A stretch of DNA of 64,000 nucleotides, taken from contig CAWEOP010000009.1 of the NCBI GenBank assembly GCA_963810755.1, positions 1 to 64,000 on the forward strand. The letters are read 5' to 3'. Position 1 is the first letter of the stretch, and each line of letters begins with the position of its first letter. This document shows, in pieces, positions 16,048 through 25,293 of this stretch. A program made the translations under genes and the position numbers. The notes beneath the pieces were generated by a model. The model saw nothing but the letters and a program-made list of their open reading frames with translations, had not been told where the DNA came from and did not search any database. Source of the stretch: FEN-1219 sp963810755. GTDB lineage: Bacteria > Pseudomonadota > Gammaproteobacteria > Steroidobacterales > Rariloculaceae.

Positions 16048-17351
16048 CTTTGGCAACGCTGCAGCAGGCGATTGGGCCCGGCGGCGCTGCCCTGCCCGGC
16101 TCCGCGGACTCGCGGACTCTGCGTGAGGCCGCCCGTGCCGCGTTCGCCGCTACTGGACTGCCGACGCCGCGTCGCGAGACATGGCGTTACACGGATCTCA
16201 AGCCGCTTGCGGAGCGCAGCTTTGACTTGGTGCCAGCCCCTCCTGACGGCGACGCGCTCCGAGCCGCACAGCAGGTGCTGGCAGCGCAGAGCTTTGCACC
16301 AGATGAATCGCTCATCGTGTTCGTCGACGGCCACGCGGTCGCGGAGCTCGGGCGTCTTAGCGCCCACGCAAATCTCGAGATCGCCGACCTCCAGACGCGC
16401 TGGCGCACGCCCGATTCCGCAGATCGCCGAAGGATCTCGGCCGCCGACCATCCCCTAGCCGCTCTCAACACCGCCTACGCGCAAACCGGTTCGTGGCTGC
16501 GCGTGCCCGAGGGGGTTCGGATCGCTGAGCCAGTCCATGTCGTGTTCATCGCGAGCGGTGCACCCAATCTCGCGCCGCAGCCGCGCCTCCTGCTCGATCT
16601 TGGGCGCGGCGCCGAGCTTCTCGTCGTTCAGCATTTCCTCGATGTCGGTCAACCGTCGGGCTGGGTCAACAGCGTCACGGAGATCAATCAAGCCGCGGAC
16701 TCCCGCCTCACGCTCTATCGCCTGCAGCAACACGCGACGACGCACACGCATACGGCGCTGCTTGCCGTAGACCTCGCAGCGCGCGCGACGGCCTCGATCG
16801 GCCTCGTCGACGTTGGCGGCCGCCTCGTCCGTAACGACGTCGATGTGAAGCTGCGCGAGCCTGGCGCAGGAGTAGAGCTGTTCGGCGTGTTCCTCGCCGC
16901 CGTCGGCCAGCATGTCGACGACCACACTCTGATCGATCACCTCGCCCCCGATACGCGCAGCGACGAAGCGTTTCGCGGCGTCATCGGCCGTCGCGGCCGC
17001 GGCGTCTTCAACGGCAAAGTAGTCGTGCACCGAGGCGCCCAGCGGATCGACGCGCGCCAGAGCAACGACAACCTGCTCTTGTCCGATCAGGCGGAGATCG
17101 ACACCAAGCCCGAGCTCGAGATCTACGCGGACGATGTGAAGTGCAGCCATGGCTCCACGGTCGGCGAGCTCGACGCCGAACATCTGTTCTACCTGCGTTC
17201 GCGCGGCCTCGACGAAACGACCGCGCGCGAGATCCTCACCGTAGCGTTCGCCTCGGCCGTGCTCGAGCGAGTCGCGATGCCATCGCTGCGCGATCGAATG
17301 GTCGCGCTCGTGACCGCCCGATTGCGTGAAGTCACGGAGGCGAGCACATGA
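16044..17351 (+). CDS. sufD: Fe-S cluster assembly protein SufD
   Basis: 435 residues from the GTG at 16044, which overlaps the sufC stop (GTGA), a sign of translational coupling. Partner of SufB in SufBC2D, needed for iron acquisition on the scaffold. The N-terminal helical part contains TPRRETWRYTDLKPL. The beta-helix core follows (NDVDVKLREPGAGVELFGVFLA, DHTLIDHLAPDTRSDEAFRGVI), then the conserved end DVKCSHGSTVGELDAEHLFYLRSRGLDE, including the SufD Cys and His. Normal family length. Confidence 0.96.
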   Translation: MTLATLQQAIGPGGAALPGSADSRTLREAARAAFAATGLPTPRRETWRYTDLKPLAERSFDLVPAPPDGDALRAAQQVLAAQSFAPDESLIVFVDGHAVAELGRLSAHANLEIADLQTRWRTPDSADRRRISAADHPLAALNTAYAQTGSWLRVPEGVRIAEPVHVVFIASGAPNLAPQPRLLLDLGRGAELLVVQHFLDVGQPSGWVNSVTEINQAADSRLTLYRLQQHATTHTHTALLAVDLAARATASIGLVDVGGRLVRNDVDVKLREPGAGVELFGVFLAAVGQHVDDHTLIDHLAPDTRSDEAFRGVIGRRGRGVFNGKVVVHRGAQRIDARQSNDNLLLSDQAEIDTKPELEIYADDVKCSHGSTVGELDAEHLFYLRSRGLDETTAREILTVAFASAVLERVAMPSLRDRMVALVTARLREVTEAST

Positions 17352-18610
17352 GCCGAGCCGCGCAGCACGCCGGCCCGCCGGCGCTGATCACCGACTTCGC
17401 TAGCCTGCGCGCCGATTTCCCGGCGCTGCACCAGTTAGTTCATGGCAAGCCCCTCGCCTATCTCGACAACGCGGCGTCGTCGCAACAACCACGCCCGGTG
17501 CTCGAAGCCGCCGCGCTCCAGCAGCGCCTGAACCACGCGAACGTCCACCGCGGAGTGCACGAGCTCAGCGAGCGATCGACCGCGGCCTACGAAGGCGCAC
17601 GTGCCAAGGTTCGCCGTTTCATCAATGCTGAACGTGTCGAGGAGATCATATTCACGCGAGGCACCACCGAGGCAATCAACCTCGTGGCGTCGAGCCTCGG
17701 CCGCCAACGCCTCTCGCCTGGCGACGAGGTACTCATCACCTGGATGGAGCACCACTCGAACATCGTTCCGTGGCAGCTGATCTGCGAGCAAACGGGCGCG
17801 AAGCTCGTGGCCGCGCCCATCACGGATGCAGGTGAGCTCGACCGCAGAGAGTTCTCGCGCCTTCTCACGAAGCGCACCAAGATCGTCGCGCTGACCCATG
17901 TATCCAATGCACTCGGCACCGTGAATCCGATCGCCGAGCTCGTCACCGAGGCGCACCGCGCCGGCGCCGTCGTGCTCGTCGACGCCGCCCAAGCAGTCCC
18001 CCATTTGCGCGTCGACGTTCGGGCTCTCGATTGCGACTTCCTCGCGTTCTCGGGTCACAAGATGTTCGGCCCCACGGGCATCGGCGTGCTGTACGGAAAG
18101 CGCGCGCTGCTCGACGCCATGCCGCCGTATCAGGGCGGCGGCGAGATGATCCTCACAGTCCGCTTCGACGGGACGACCTACAACGCACTGCCTTACAAGT
18201 TCGAGGCCGGCACACCGAATATCACCGGCGCCGTGGGACTCGGCGCGGCGATCGACTATCTCGAGCGCATCGACTTCAGTGCGCTCGGCAACCATGAGCA
18301 TGCGCTGCTCGGCCACGCGACCGAGCGGCTGCTCGCGGAAATTCCGGGCGCTCACGTGATCGGCACCGCTCGCGACAAAGCGAGCGTGCTTTCGTTCGTC
18401 GTCGACGGCATTCACGCTCACGACCTCGGCACGATCGTCGATCGCGAGGGTGTCGCCATCCGTACGGGGCATCACTGCGCGATGCCGGTGATGGAGCGTT
18501 TCGGCGTCGCCGCGACCGCGCGTGCGTCGTTTGCGTTTTACAACGACCGGTCCGACGTGGACCGGCTGATGGCGGGCTTGAAGCGCGCCGTGGAGCTTTT
18601 CCGTGGATGA
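17348..18610 (+). CDS. sufS: Cysteine desulfurase SufS
   Basis: 420 residues. PLP enzyme that removes sulfur from L-cysteine for the SUF machinery. PLP Lys in FSGHKMFGPTG, cofactor-binding His in MEHHSN and Asp/Gln in VLVDAAQAVPH, and the persulfide Cys in RTGHHCAMPVMERFG near residue 375. The ATG overlaps the sufD stop (ATGA). Because sufU and not sufE follows, sulfur is probably passed to SufU rather than SufE. Confidence 0.97.
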   Translation: MSRAAQHAGPPALITDFASLRADFPALHQLVHGKPLAYLDNAASSQQPRPVLEAAALQQRLNHANVHRGVHELSERSTAAYEGARAKVRRFINAERVEEIIFTRGTTEAINLVASSLGRQRLSPGDEVLITWMEHHSNIVPWQLICEQTGAKLVAAPITDAGELDRREFSRLLTKRTKIVALTHVSNALGTVNPIAELVTEAHRAGAVVLVDAAQAVPHLRVDVRALDCDFLAFSGHKMFGPTGIGVLYGKRALLDAMPPYQGGGEMILTVRFDGTTYNALPYKFEAGTPNITGAVGLGAAIDYLERIDFSALGNHEHALLGHATERLLAEIPGAHVIGTARDKASVLSFVVDGIHAHDLGTIVDREGVAIRTGHHCAMPVMERFGVAATARASFAFYNDRSDVDRLMAGLKRAVELFRG

Positions 18611-19052
18611 GCTGCAAGACCTCTATCGAGAGGTGATCCTCGACCACAACCGCCAGCCGAGAAATTTCGGCGAGCTTCCCGATGCCGATCACGTGGTCGA
18701 GGGCGTAAACCCGCTTTGCGGCGACAAGATGACGCTGTACGTGAAGGTGCGCGACGGCAAAGTCCAAGACATCATGTTCAAGGGGACCGGCTGCGCGATC
18801 TCGGTCGCATCGTCGTCATTGATGACGGAGCGCGTGAAAGGTGCGAGCGTGCACGCCACGCTCGATCTATTCGACAAAGTGCACGACCTCCTGACCGGCG
18901 CGAGCGAAACGCCGCCCGAGGACCTCGACAAGCTCGCCGCGCTCGCCGGCGTGCGCGAATACCCGACGCGCGTCAAATGTGCGAGCCTCGGCTGGCACGC
19001 CCTAAAAGCCGCGCTCGCCGGCCGGGACGATCGGCCCGTCACGACGGAGTGA
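18603..19052 (+). CDS. sufU: SufU-type sulfur-transfer protein
   Basis: 149 residues from a GTG at 18603, overlapping the end of sufS by 8 bases. IscU-like fold with the zinc-binding set typical of SufU: Cys in NPLCGDKM with its Asp, Cys in GTGCAIS and Cys in RVKCASLGW. The region between the second and third Cys has the longer SufU insertion. In Bacillus, SufU takes the persulfide from SufS by zinc-ligand exchange. No sufE or sufA is present in this operon, so this protein probably fills the SufE role. Confidence 0.93.
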   Translation: MDELQDLYREVILDHNRQPRNFGELPDADHVVEGVNPLCGDKMTLYVKVRDGKVQDIMFKGTGCAISVASSSLMTERVKGASVHATLDLFDKVHDLLTGASETPPEDLDKLAALAGVREYPTRVKCASLGWHALKAALAGRDDRPVTTE

Positions 19053-19059
19053 GCGGCTC

Positions 19060-19611
19060 ATGTACCACTCCCAGAATGAACCGGTAACTTTCGTGCGCGA
19101 CTGCGAAGCCGTTCTGATTCCCGCCGGTGAGCACGTGAAGCTGCCGGAGGGCAGCACAGGCTTCATGACGCAAGCGCTCGGCGGGAGCTTCACGGTCTAC
19201 ATCGAGGGCAATCTGTTCCGCATTGCCGGCAGCGACGGCGATGCCATCGGCAAAGAGCCGCTGCAGGCGCCGGAGGTCCCCGATGATGCGACGGAGGCGG
19301 AGATCGAGGCCGCGGTCTGGCAGCAGCTTCGCACGTGTTACGACCCCGAGATTCCGATCAATATCGTCGAGCTCGGGCTCGTGTACGAGTGCAAGGTCGA
19401 GCGCGCCGAGAGCGGCAAACGCGCCGTCAAGATCAAGATGACGCTCACTGCACCGGGTTGCGGGATGGGGGACATCCTCGCGCAGGACGTGCGCGAGAAA
19501 GTCGAGGTCATTCCGACCGTCGAGCGGGCGGACGTCGAGCTCGTGTTCGATCCGCCTTGGAACCAAGCGATGATGTCGGAGGAAGCGCGGCTCGAAGCCG
19601 GGCTTCTGTGA
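19060..19611 (+). CDS. sufT: SufT, DUF59/MIP18-family Fe-S maturation protein
   Basis: 183 residues. The N-terminal region of about 80 residues is SufT-specific (RDCEAVLIPAGEHVKLPEGS). The MIP18/DUF59 domain follows: TCYDPEIPINIVELGLVYE, TLTAPGCGMGDILAQDV with the conserved Cys, and ELVFDPPWNQAMMSEEARLE. SufT-type proteins help deliver or mature Fe-S clusters under high demand. Last clear member of the suf operon; eight bases separate it from sufU. Confidence 0.94.
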   Translation: MYHSQNEPVTFVRDCEAVLIPAGEHVKLPEGSTGFMTQALGGSFTVYIEGNLFRIAGSDGDAIGKEPLQAPEVPDDATEAEIEAAVWQQLRTCYDPEIPINIVELGLVYECKVERAESGKRAVKIKMTLTAPGCGMGDILAQDVREKVEVIPTVERADVELVFDPPWNQAMMSEEARLEAGLL

Positions 19612-19638
19612 TCGACGCATCTCTCGCGGCGCGGCGGC

Positions 19639-20154
19639 ATGAAACAGCTGATTATTCTTCGGCACGCGAAGTCGGGCTGGAAAGACGGTGTGCTGGGCGA
19701 CGTCGATCGGCCGCTGTCGGATCGCGGCGATCGCGACGCGCCCCGCATGGGCAAACGCCTCTTGTCGCGACATGCGCGACCCGACCTTGTGCTTTCGAGC
19801 CACGCGAGGCGCGCACAGCGCACCGCGAAGCTCGTCGCCCGCGCCCTCGGCATTCGTGCCGAGCTCATCAAGACCGAAAAATCCCTTTACCTCGCTGAGC
19901 CGGCCGCCGTGCTTGCCCTAGTCGCGAGGCAAGACGACGCGCATTCCTGCCTGCTCGTCGTCGGTCACAATCCGGGCCTCACGGACCTTGCGAATCGCTT
20001 GCTGCCCGACCTCGCGCTCGACAACCTGCCGACGGCCGGTGTAGTCGCGATCGACTTCGCGGTGACGACCTGGAATGACGTCGCCGGCGCCCCGGCGAAG
20101 CTCGCCTACTACGACTACCCGAAGAACCCCGAGCTGTTCGTCACCGAGAACTAG
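19639..20154 (+). CDS. SixA-like phosphohistidine phosphatase
   Basis: 171 residues. Histidine phosphatase branch 1: the catalytic motif is LRHAKSGWKD (RHG-type, with Ala replacing Gly, as in SixA), then SDRG, VLSSHARRAQRTA and VVGHNPGLTDL with the second catalytic His. SixA removes phosphate from histidine-containing phosphotransfer proteins; in E. coli it acts on the nitrogen-related PTS. It follows sufT by 27 bases in the same direction and may share the suf transcript, although no functional link is known. It converges on hslR. Confidence 0.88.
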   Translation: MKQLIILRHAKSGWKDGVLGDVDRPLSDRGDRDAPRMGKRLLSRHARPDLVLSSHARRAQRTAKLVARALGIRAELIKTEKSLYLAEPAAVLALVARQDDAHSCLLVVGHNPGLTDLANRLLPDLALDNLPTAGVVAIDFAVTTWNDVAGAPAKLAYYDYPKNPELFVTEN

Positions 20155-20193
20155 CTTCGCCCTCCGCGACGCTGCCGCGACCAACGGTACCCG

Positions 20194-20601
20194 CTAGCGC
20201 CGATCCTTTGCGCGCAGCAAGAGACGGCGCGTTCGCTTATCGGGTCGGCCCACGGTGGGCGGCGCGAACGCAGGGCGCAGCGCGCGCTGCTCCGCCGCGG
20301 CGCGTTGCCGCTCTAGCGACTCGGCGGATTCCACGTAGCATCGCGCAGCTTCGCTCGCCGGCCCGCGTCGCACGGGAATTGCAGCTACCGTCACGTCTCT
20401 TTCATTGTCGTCGCCGCGGCCGACCGCGAGAGAGTCGCCAACCTTGACGCCGTGCGCCGGCTTGACGCGATTGCCATTCAAACGAACGTGACCGGCGCGC
20501 ACCGCATCCGCGGCAGCACTGCGCGACTTGAAAAAGCGCGCGCACCAGAGCCAGCGGTCTATTCTCTCGCGGTCGCTGCGCTCGTCGTCGCTAGCGCCCA
20601 T
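20194..20601 (-). CDS. hslR: Hsp15-like S4-domain RNA-binding protein
   Basis: 135 residues. N-terminal S4 domain: RERIDRWLWCARFFKSRSAAADAVRAGHVRLNGNRVKPAHGVKVGD. A basic tail follows (GRPDKRTRRLLLRAKDRR). Hsp15 binds 50S subunits carrying stalled nascent chains after heat stress so that they can be recycled. Size and domain order match the family (133 residues in E. coli). It starts 4 bases after the sppA stop, so it is probably the last gene of that transcript. Confidence 0.92.
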   Translation of the reverse strand: MGASDDERSDRERIDRWLWCARFFKSRSAAADAVRAGHVRLNGNRVKPAHGVKVGDSLAVGRGDDNERDVTVAAIPVRRGPASEAARCYVESAESLERQRAAAEQRALRPAFAPPTVGRPDKRTRRLLLRAKDRR

Positions 20602-20605
20602 CGCA

Positions 20606-22474
20606 TCAATGCGTGTCGCAGAAACAGTAGGCGTACACGCCGCGCGGATCGTTGAGCCGCTCGAGGAATGCGAGCGGCTCCATCGCTGACTCGATCCACC
20701 GGGACACCGTGTCCGGCCAGCGTGACGCGCCCGCGATGAGCTCGATAGCAGGCATCGCCGTAGCCGTGAGCTCGAGCAGCAACCGCTCGCTGAAACCCAA
20801 CTGCGGCTCGATGTACTTCACGCCGTACCGGCCGCTTTCGAGCCCCGCCAGCTCCGCGGCGGATTCGATCGCTTGCGGAAGATTGCCGAGCTTGTCCACT
20901 AGCCCGCGGTCGAGCGCGTCCGACCCCACCCACACGCGGCCATGAGCGACGCTATCGATCTGCTCGACGGTGCGCTTGCGGTGCTCCGCCACTTTGCCGA
21001 TGAATTCCCCGTAGGTTTGACGGATCATCAGGCCGATCATGCCCTTCACCCCGTCGCCGAGCTCGCGCGTCGCGTCGAACGCGCCGGCGAGCTGCGTCGT
21101 GCCGATGCCGTCGACATGTACGCCGAGCTTGTCGAGCAACCGCTGGAACGTCGGGATCGTGGCGCCTACTCCAATGGATCCCGTCAAGGTCGTGGGGCTC
21201 GCCCAGATCTCGTTGGCCGCCATCGATATCCAATAGCCGCCCGACGCCGCAACGCTGCCCATCGACACGACGAGCGGCCGGTTCGACTCCTGAAAAACCT
21301 GCAGCTCGCGCAGGATCACATCGGAAGCGAACGCGCTGCCGCCGCCGGAATCCACTCTCAGCACCAGCGCTTTCACCCCCTCGTCGTCGCGAGCTTGACG
21401 AATGAGCTCCGCGAGCGAATCACCGCCGATCGCCCCTGGCGGCTGCTCGCCGTCGAGGATCGTCCCCGAGGCCACGATCACTGCCACGTTGCTCGTCTGC
21501 TGCGCAGGTAGCGCGCTCCCGCGCACGGCGGTGAGGTAGTCCTCGACACCGATGCCGGGGAAGTCGTCGGGGTGCTGCGGCCCGGGCTGCGTCGCGCCGA
21601 TCGCATCGCGGATTCGCGCACGCATCGCGTCTCGGGTGAGGAGCTCGTCGACGAGGCCGTAGTCCACCGCGAGCTTGGCGGGGCTACCGCCGGCTTCCTC
21701 GAGCAGCGGCACGATCTCGTCCGCGTAGCGCTGCAACGCTTGATCGGGCAGCTTGCGCACGGTCGTCACGTCGCTCTGGTAGGCCTTCCAGAGCGCGCTG
21801 AGAAACACGCCGCTCGATTCCTCGTCCTGCGGCGACATGTCGTCGCGAGTGATCGGTTCGACGAACGACTTGTACTCGCCGACGGTCCACACGTTGTAGT
21901 CGATGTAGAACTTCTCGAGCGCCGACTTGTAGTACGGCATGAACCGGCTGTAGCCGTCGACCAGCACGAGACCCATCGGGTGCATGTAGACGCGGTCCGC
22001 TTGGGACGCGAGGTAGTACTGGTCGCGCGTGAAGCCGTCGCCGATCGCCGTGACCGGCTTACCGCTCTGCTTGAACGACTCAATCTCTGCCCTGAGCTCT
22101 TGGAGCTTGCTCAAGCCGGCCTCGGTCATGCCGTCGAGCTGCAGCACCACCCCTTTGATCCGGTCGTCGGTGCGCGCGGCGCGCAGCGCATCGACGACGT
22201 CGCGGAGCAGCGTTTCCTGGATCGGCGTACCGCGAGCCTTCGCGATGGCCCGGGATAGCGGATCGCCCGACAGCTGATCGACGAGAGTGCCTTGCGGCGC
22301 GATCACGAGAGCCGCTGTGCTCGGCACGAACACGCGCTCGCCGATCGCGCTCGCGAGCACAAGCAGGAAGACCCCGAGCAGCAGGATCAGGTGAAGCAGC
22401 CGCCGCAGACGATCGAGGCCTCGCCAAATGGCTCCGACGACGCGCAGCGGCAGTCCGGGGTTTCGAGTGTTCAT
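20606..22474 (-). CDS. sppA: Signal peptide peptidase SppA, 67-kDa type
   Basis: 622 residues, the long two-domain form (E. coli 618). One N-terminal TM anchor (LLHLILLLGVFLLVLAS) with the rest periplasmic. The general-base Lys lies in the first half (VWTVGEYKSFVEP, near residue 200) and the nucleophile Ser in the second half (SMGSVAASGGYWI, near residue 405). It degrades cleaved signal peptides in the membrane. It follows dctM by 22 bases and is probably on the same transcript. Confidence 0.95.
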   Translation of the reverse strand: MNTRNPGLPLRVVGAIWRGLDRLRRLLHLILLLGVFLLVLASAIGERVFVPSTAALVIAPQGTLVDQLSGDPLSRAIAKARGTPIQETLLRDVVDALRAARTDDRIKGVVLQLDGMTEAGLSKLQELRAEIESFKQSGKPVTAIGDGFTRDQYYLASQADRVYMHPMGLVLVDGYSRFMPYYKSALEKFYIDYNVWTVGEYKSFVEPITRDDMSPQDEESSGVFLSALWKAYQSDVTTVRKLPDQALQRYADEIVPLLEEAGGSPAKLAVDYGLVDELLTRDAMRARIRDAIGATQPGPQHPDDFPGIGVEDYLTAVRGSALPAQQTSNVAVIVASGTILDGEQPPGAIGGDSLAELIRQARDDEGVKALVLRVDSGGGSAFASDVILRELQVFQESNRPLVVSMGSVAASGGYWISMAANEIWASPTTLTGSIGVGATIPTFQRLLDKLGVHVDGIGTTQLAGAFDATRELGDGVKGMIGLMIRQTYGEFIGKVAEHRKRTVEQIDSVAHGRVWVGSDALDRGLVDKLGNLPQAIESAAELAGLESGRYGVKYIEPQLGFSERLLLELTATAMPAIELIAGASRWPDTVSRWIESAMEPLAFLERLNDPRGVYAYCFCDTH

Positions 22475-22496
22475 ACGTTCCCTCGCAGGATCGGGC

Positions 22497-23753
22497 TCAG
22501 CGCAACAGAACTAGTGTGAGTGAAGGCCAGAAAGCAATGATGATGATCGCGATGAGCGACACGATCAGGAACGGCTGCGTCGCCCAGTAGATTTCCGTGA
22601 TGTCCTTGTTGAAACGGTGGCTCGCGATGAACAGGTTCAATCCGACGGGCGGCGTCAGATAGCCGAGCTCCATCGCGGCGAGAAACACGATACCCAAGTG
22701 GATAGGATTCACACCGTACTGTGCCGCGATCGGCAAGAGCAGCGGCACCACGAGCACGGTGGCCGAGAAGATGTCTAGAATCGTGCCGAGGATCAGCAGG
22801 AACACGAGCAGCACCAGCATGAAGCTGTTCGGTCCCGTCACGTGGTCTTTGACCATCGCAAACAGCTTGTCGGGCACGCCTGAGTCGATCATGAAATTCG
22901 TCGATGCGAGCGACATGCCGAGAATCACGAAGATCGCGCCGACCAACACCATCGACTCGCGCATGATGCCCGGCAGATCGCGCCAGCGTACCTCGCGCAA
23001 TATCACGAGCTCGACGATCGCGACGTAGAGCGCCGTGACCGCCGCCGCCTCGGAAACCGCGAAATAGCCGCTGTAGATTCCGCCGAGAACCACGAACGGC
23101 AGCGGCAAGTCCCACTTTGCTTCGGCGATCGCGGCCCAGATCTCGCGGCTAGAGCGCTCCGCGCGCGGCTGACGGATGTGACGGTTGCGCCAGTAGCTGT
23201 AGACGGACAGCAGCAGGAGCATGAAAATTCCCGGCAACGCGCCGGCGACGAACAGGTCGTCGATCGGAGCCTCGGATACGACGCCATAAAGAATGAGCGG
23301 CAACGACGGCGCGAACAGAAGACCGAGGCTGCCCGACGCCGTGATCAGCCCGAGATTGAAGCGCTCGTCGTAGCCCGCCTGCCCGAGCGCCGGATAAAGC
23401 AGCGCGCCGAGCGCGATGATGGTGACGCCCGACGCACCTGTGAACGCGGTGAACAACGCACAGACCGCGAGCGAGACCACCGCGAGACCGCCCGGGAACC
23501 AGCCGAGCAGCGCCTGTGAAAGCCGCACGAGGCGCCGGGGTGCTTGCCCCGCGCTCAGTAGAAAGCCCGCGAACGTGAACAGAGGGATCGCGACGAGCAC
23601 GGACGTCTCGGAAAGCCCGAAGAACTCGATTGCGACCACCGAGAGATCGACGCCTTCGCTGCGGAAGCCGAGCATCGCGCTGGTGCCGATCACGGCGAAA
23701 AGCGGCGCGCCGAGCAGCGTGACCGCGATGAGGCCGATCAGAACCCAGGGCAT
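22497..23753 (-). CDS. dctM: TRAP transporter large permease, DctM subunit
   Basis: 418 residues with 11-12 predicted TM helices. Typical family segments: GAPLFAVIGTSAMLGF, ALFTAFTGASGVTIIALGALLYPAL, LGLLFAPSLPLILYG, AMELGYLTPPVGLNLFIASHRF. It forms the Na+-driven elevator component of a tripartite periplasmic transporter. It is separated from dctQ by one base. The substrate is not deducible from this subunit. Confidence 0.95.
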   Translation of the reverse strand: MPWVLIGLIAVTLLGAPLFAVIGTSAMLGFRSEGVDLSVVAIEFFGLSETSVLVAIPLFTFAGFLLSAGQAPRRLVRLSQALLGWFPGGLAVVSLAVCALFTAFTGASGVTIIALGALLYPALGQAGYDERFNLGLITASGSLGLLFAPSLPLILYGVVSEAPIDDLFVAGALPGIFMLLLLSVYSYWRNRHIRQPRAERSSREIWAAIAEAKWDLPLPFVVLGGIYSGYFAVSEAAAVTALYVAIVELVILREVRWRDLPGIMRESMVLVGAIFVILGMSLASTNFMIDSGVPDKLFAMVKDHVTGPNSFMLVLLVFLLILGTILDIFSATVLVVPLLLPIAAQYGVNPIHLGIVFLAAMELGYLTPPVGLNLFIASHRFNKDITEIYWATQPFLIVSLIAIIIIAFWPSLTLVLLR

Positions 23754-23754
23754 C

Positions 23755-24264
23755 TCACACGCCTCGCAGGCGGCGCAGCGCCTGCAGGAAGTAGCGATAC
23801 GCGATCAACGCGAACGCTAGCGGCATGATCGCCTGCAGCCACCACGCGGGAACGCCGAGCAGCGTGTCGCCGAAGCTGCGCGAGTCGCGCACGAACGCGA
23901 ACGCGAAGTAGGCAAACGCCGCGCAGAAAATCGCGGCAAACAAGTCTGATATTACGCCTGCGCCGACTTTGTAGCGGCCCGGCAGCCACTGCGTGACGGC
24001 CCCCATCGTGATGTGCCTACCGTCGCGGCTCGCGGCAAGCGCGCCGAGCAATGCGAGCCACAGGACCGCAAGCCGCGTGAGCCCGTCGCCCCACGTAAAG
24101 CCGATGGAAAACACGTTACGCAGCAGGATTTGCGCGCTAGAGAAAAGAATGAGCCCACCGAGCAGCAGCACGATCAGGGCGTCCTCGACCACCCGGCCGG
24201 CCTTCCCGACGCGCGCGAACCAGGATTGCTGCGGGCCGTCGTTCAAGCGTTCTTGAGCCGGCAA
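23755..24264 (-). CDS. dctQ: TRAP transporter small permease, DctQ subunit
   Basis: 169 residues with four TM helices (VVEDALIVLLLGGLILFSS; LAVLWLALLGALAAS; ISDLFAAIFCAAFAYFAF; WWLQAIMPLAFALIAYRYF). The LLRNVFSIGFTWGDGLTRLAVLWLALLGA segment with SRDGRHITMG is diagnostic. The start is a TTG at 24264, three bases after the dctP stop. It holds the large permease and binding protein together. Confidence 0.92.
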   Translation of the reverse strand: MPAQERLNDGPQQSWFARVGKAGRVVEDALIVLLLGGLILFSSAQILLRNVFSIGFTWGDGLTRLAVLWLALLGALAASRDGRHITMGAVTQWLPGRYKVGAGVISDLFAAIFCAAFAYFAFAFVRDSRSFGDTLLGVPAWWLQAIMPLAFALIAYRYFLQALRRLRGV

Positions 24265-24267
24265 CGC

Positions 24268-25293
24268 CTAGGGATGGGTGCGGCGATAGTCGACGAGGAT
24301 GCCGAGCACCTCGTCGAACACCTGGGCGTCGATATCCGGCCGCGTGCGGAGCCGCGGAAACAGCGCCTCGATCGAGCGGCGCCAGTTGTCGACGTTGGCC
24401 GCGTCGACGGAGACGGTCTGTAGTCCGGAACGCAGTAGCGTCTCGTTCGCGCGCTCGTTGTCCGTCCGGGCGGTCTTGTCGAGCTCGCCCATGTACTGGC
24501 CCATCACTTCGCGGACGACCTTCTGATCGTCGGCGGACAATTGGCCGAACGCGTTCTTCTCTATCGCGAAGATGCCCATCGAATAGGAGATCGGTAGCGC
24601 CGTGATGTATTTCGTCTTCGTGTGCCACTGGAGCACCAGCGCCGCGACCGGCGACGCGAACGAAATCTCGATGAGACCAGTCTGGAGGCCCGTGAGCACG
24701 TCCGTGACCGGCAGCACGACGGGCGACAGACCCAGTTCCTGCATGGCGAGGAAGCTGATTTGGTCGCCGTCCGGCACCCAGACTTTCCTGCGCCGCAGGT
24801 CCTCGACGCTCTTGATCGGCTCGTTCGAAAGCAGGTTCGCAAACCCACCCTCGGTGAAGCCGAACGCGACGAAACCGGCCTGCTCGAGCCCCGCGATCAT
24901 CTTCGGGTCGACCTTTGCGCGCACGACGTCGACTTCGTCGAGCGAGTGGAACAGGAACGGAATCCCGTAGATGTTGAGCGCGGGGTAACGCTCGGCGAGG
25001 CCGCCTCCGGTGAACGCCCCGCCCTGCAGCTGACCCACGCGGACTTTGCGCAGCACTTGGGCGTCGTTGCCCATGACTCCGCCCGGATAGAACTTGATCG
25101 AAACGCGGCCCGCGGTCCGCATTCGGATCTGCTCCGCGCCGGCGCGCATCTGCTGCATCCACTGCGAGCCGTCGGGGGCGACGGTGGCGATCTTCAAATC
25201 CACCGCGAAAACGGGGTGCGCGGCCCACAGGGCGAGCACGGCTATGGCCAGCCACCAGCGGCGCAACGCAAGCGTGGCTCTCGCTCGATCCAT
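24268..25293 (-). CDS. dctP: TRAP transporter solute-binding protein, DctP family
   Basis: 341 residues from the ATG at 25293, which overlaps the tatT stop (ATGA). Signal peptide of about 30 residues ending HPVFA. The mature protein starts with LKIATVAPDGSQWMQQM; the binding-fold landmarks are VKFYPGG-like IKFYPGGVMGNDAQVL, GIPFLFHSLDEVD and the central LRRRKVWVPDG, with the usual substrate-anchoring Arg region. The substrate remains unknown. TatT-associated DctPs are a separate branch whose ligands are hydrophobic or organic acids in the few studied cases. Confidence 0.92.
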   Translation of the reverse strand: MDRARATLALRRWWLAIAVLALWAAHPVFAVDLKIATVAPDGSQWMQQMRAGAEQIRMRTAGRVSIKFYPGGVMGNDAQVLRKVRVGQLQGGAFTGGGLAERYPALNIYGIPFLFHSLDEVDVVRAKVDPKMIAGLEQAGFVAFGFTEGGFANLLSNEPIKSVEDLRRRKVWVPDGDQISFLAMQELGLSPVVLPVTDVLTGLQTGLIEISFASPVAALVLQWHTKTKYITALPISYSMGIFAIEKNAFGQLSADDQKVVREVMGQYMGELDKTARTDNERANETLLRSGLQTVSVDAANVDNWRRSIEALFPRLRTRPDIDAQVFDEVLGILVDYRRTHP

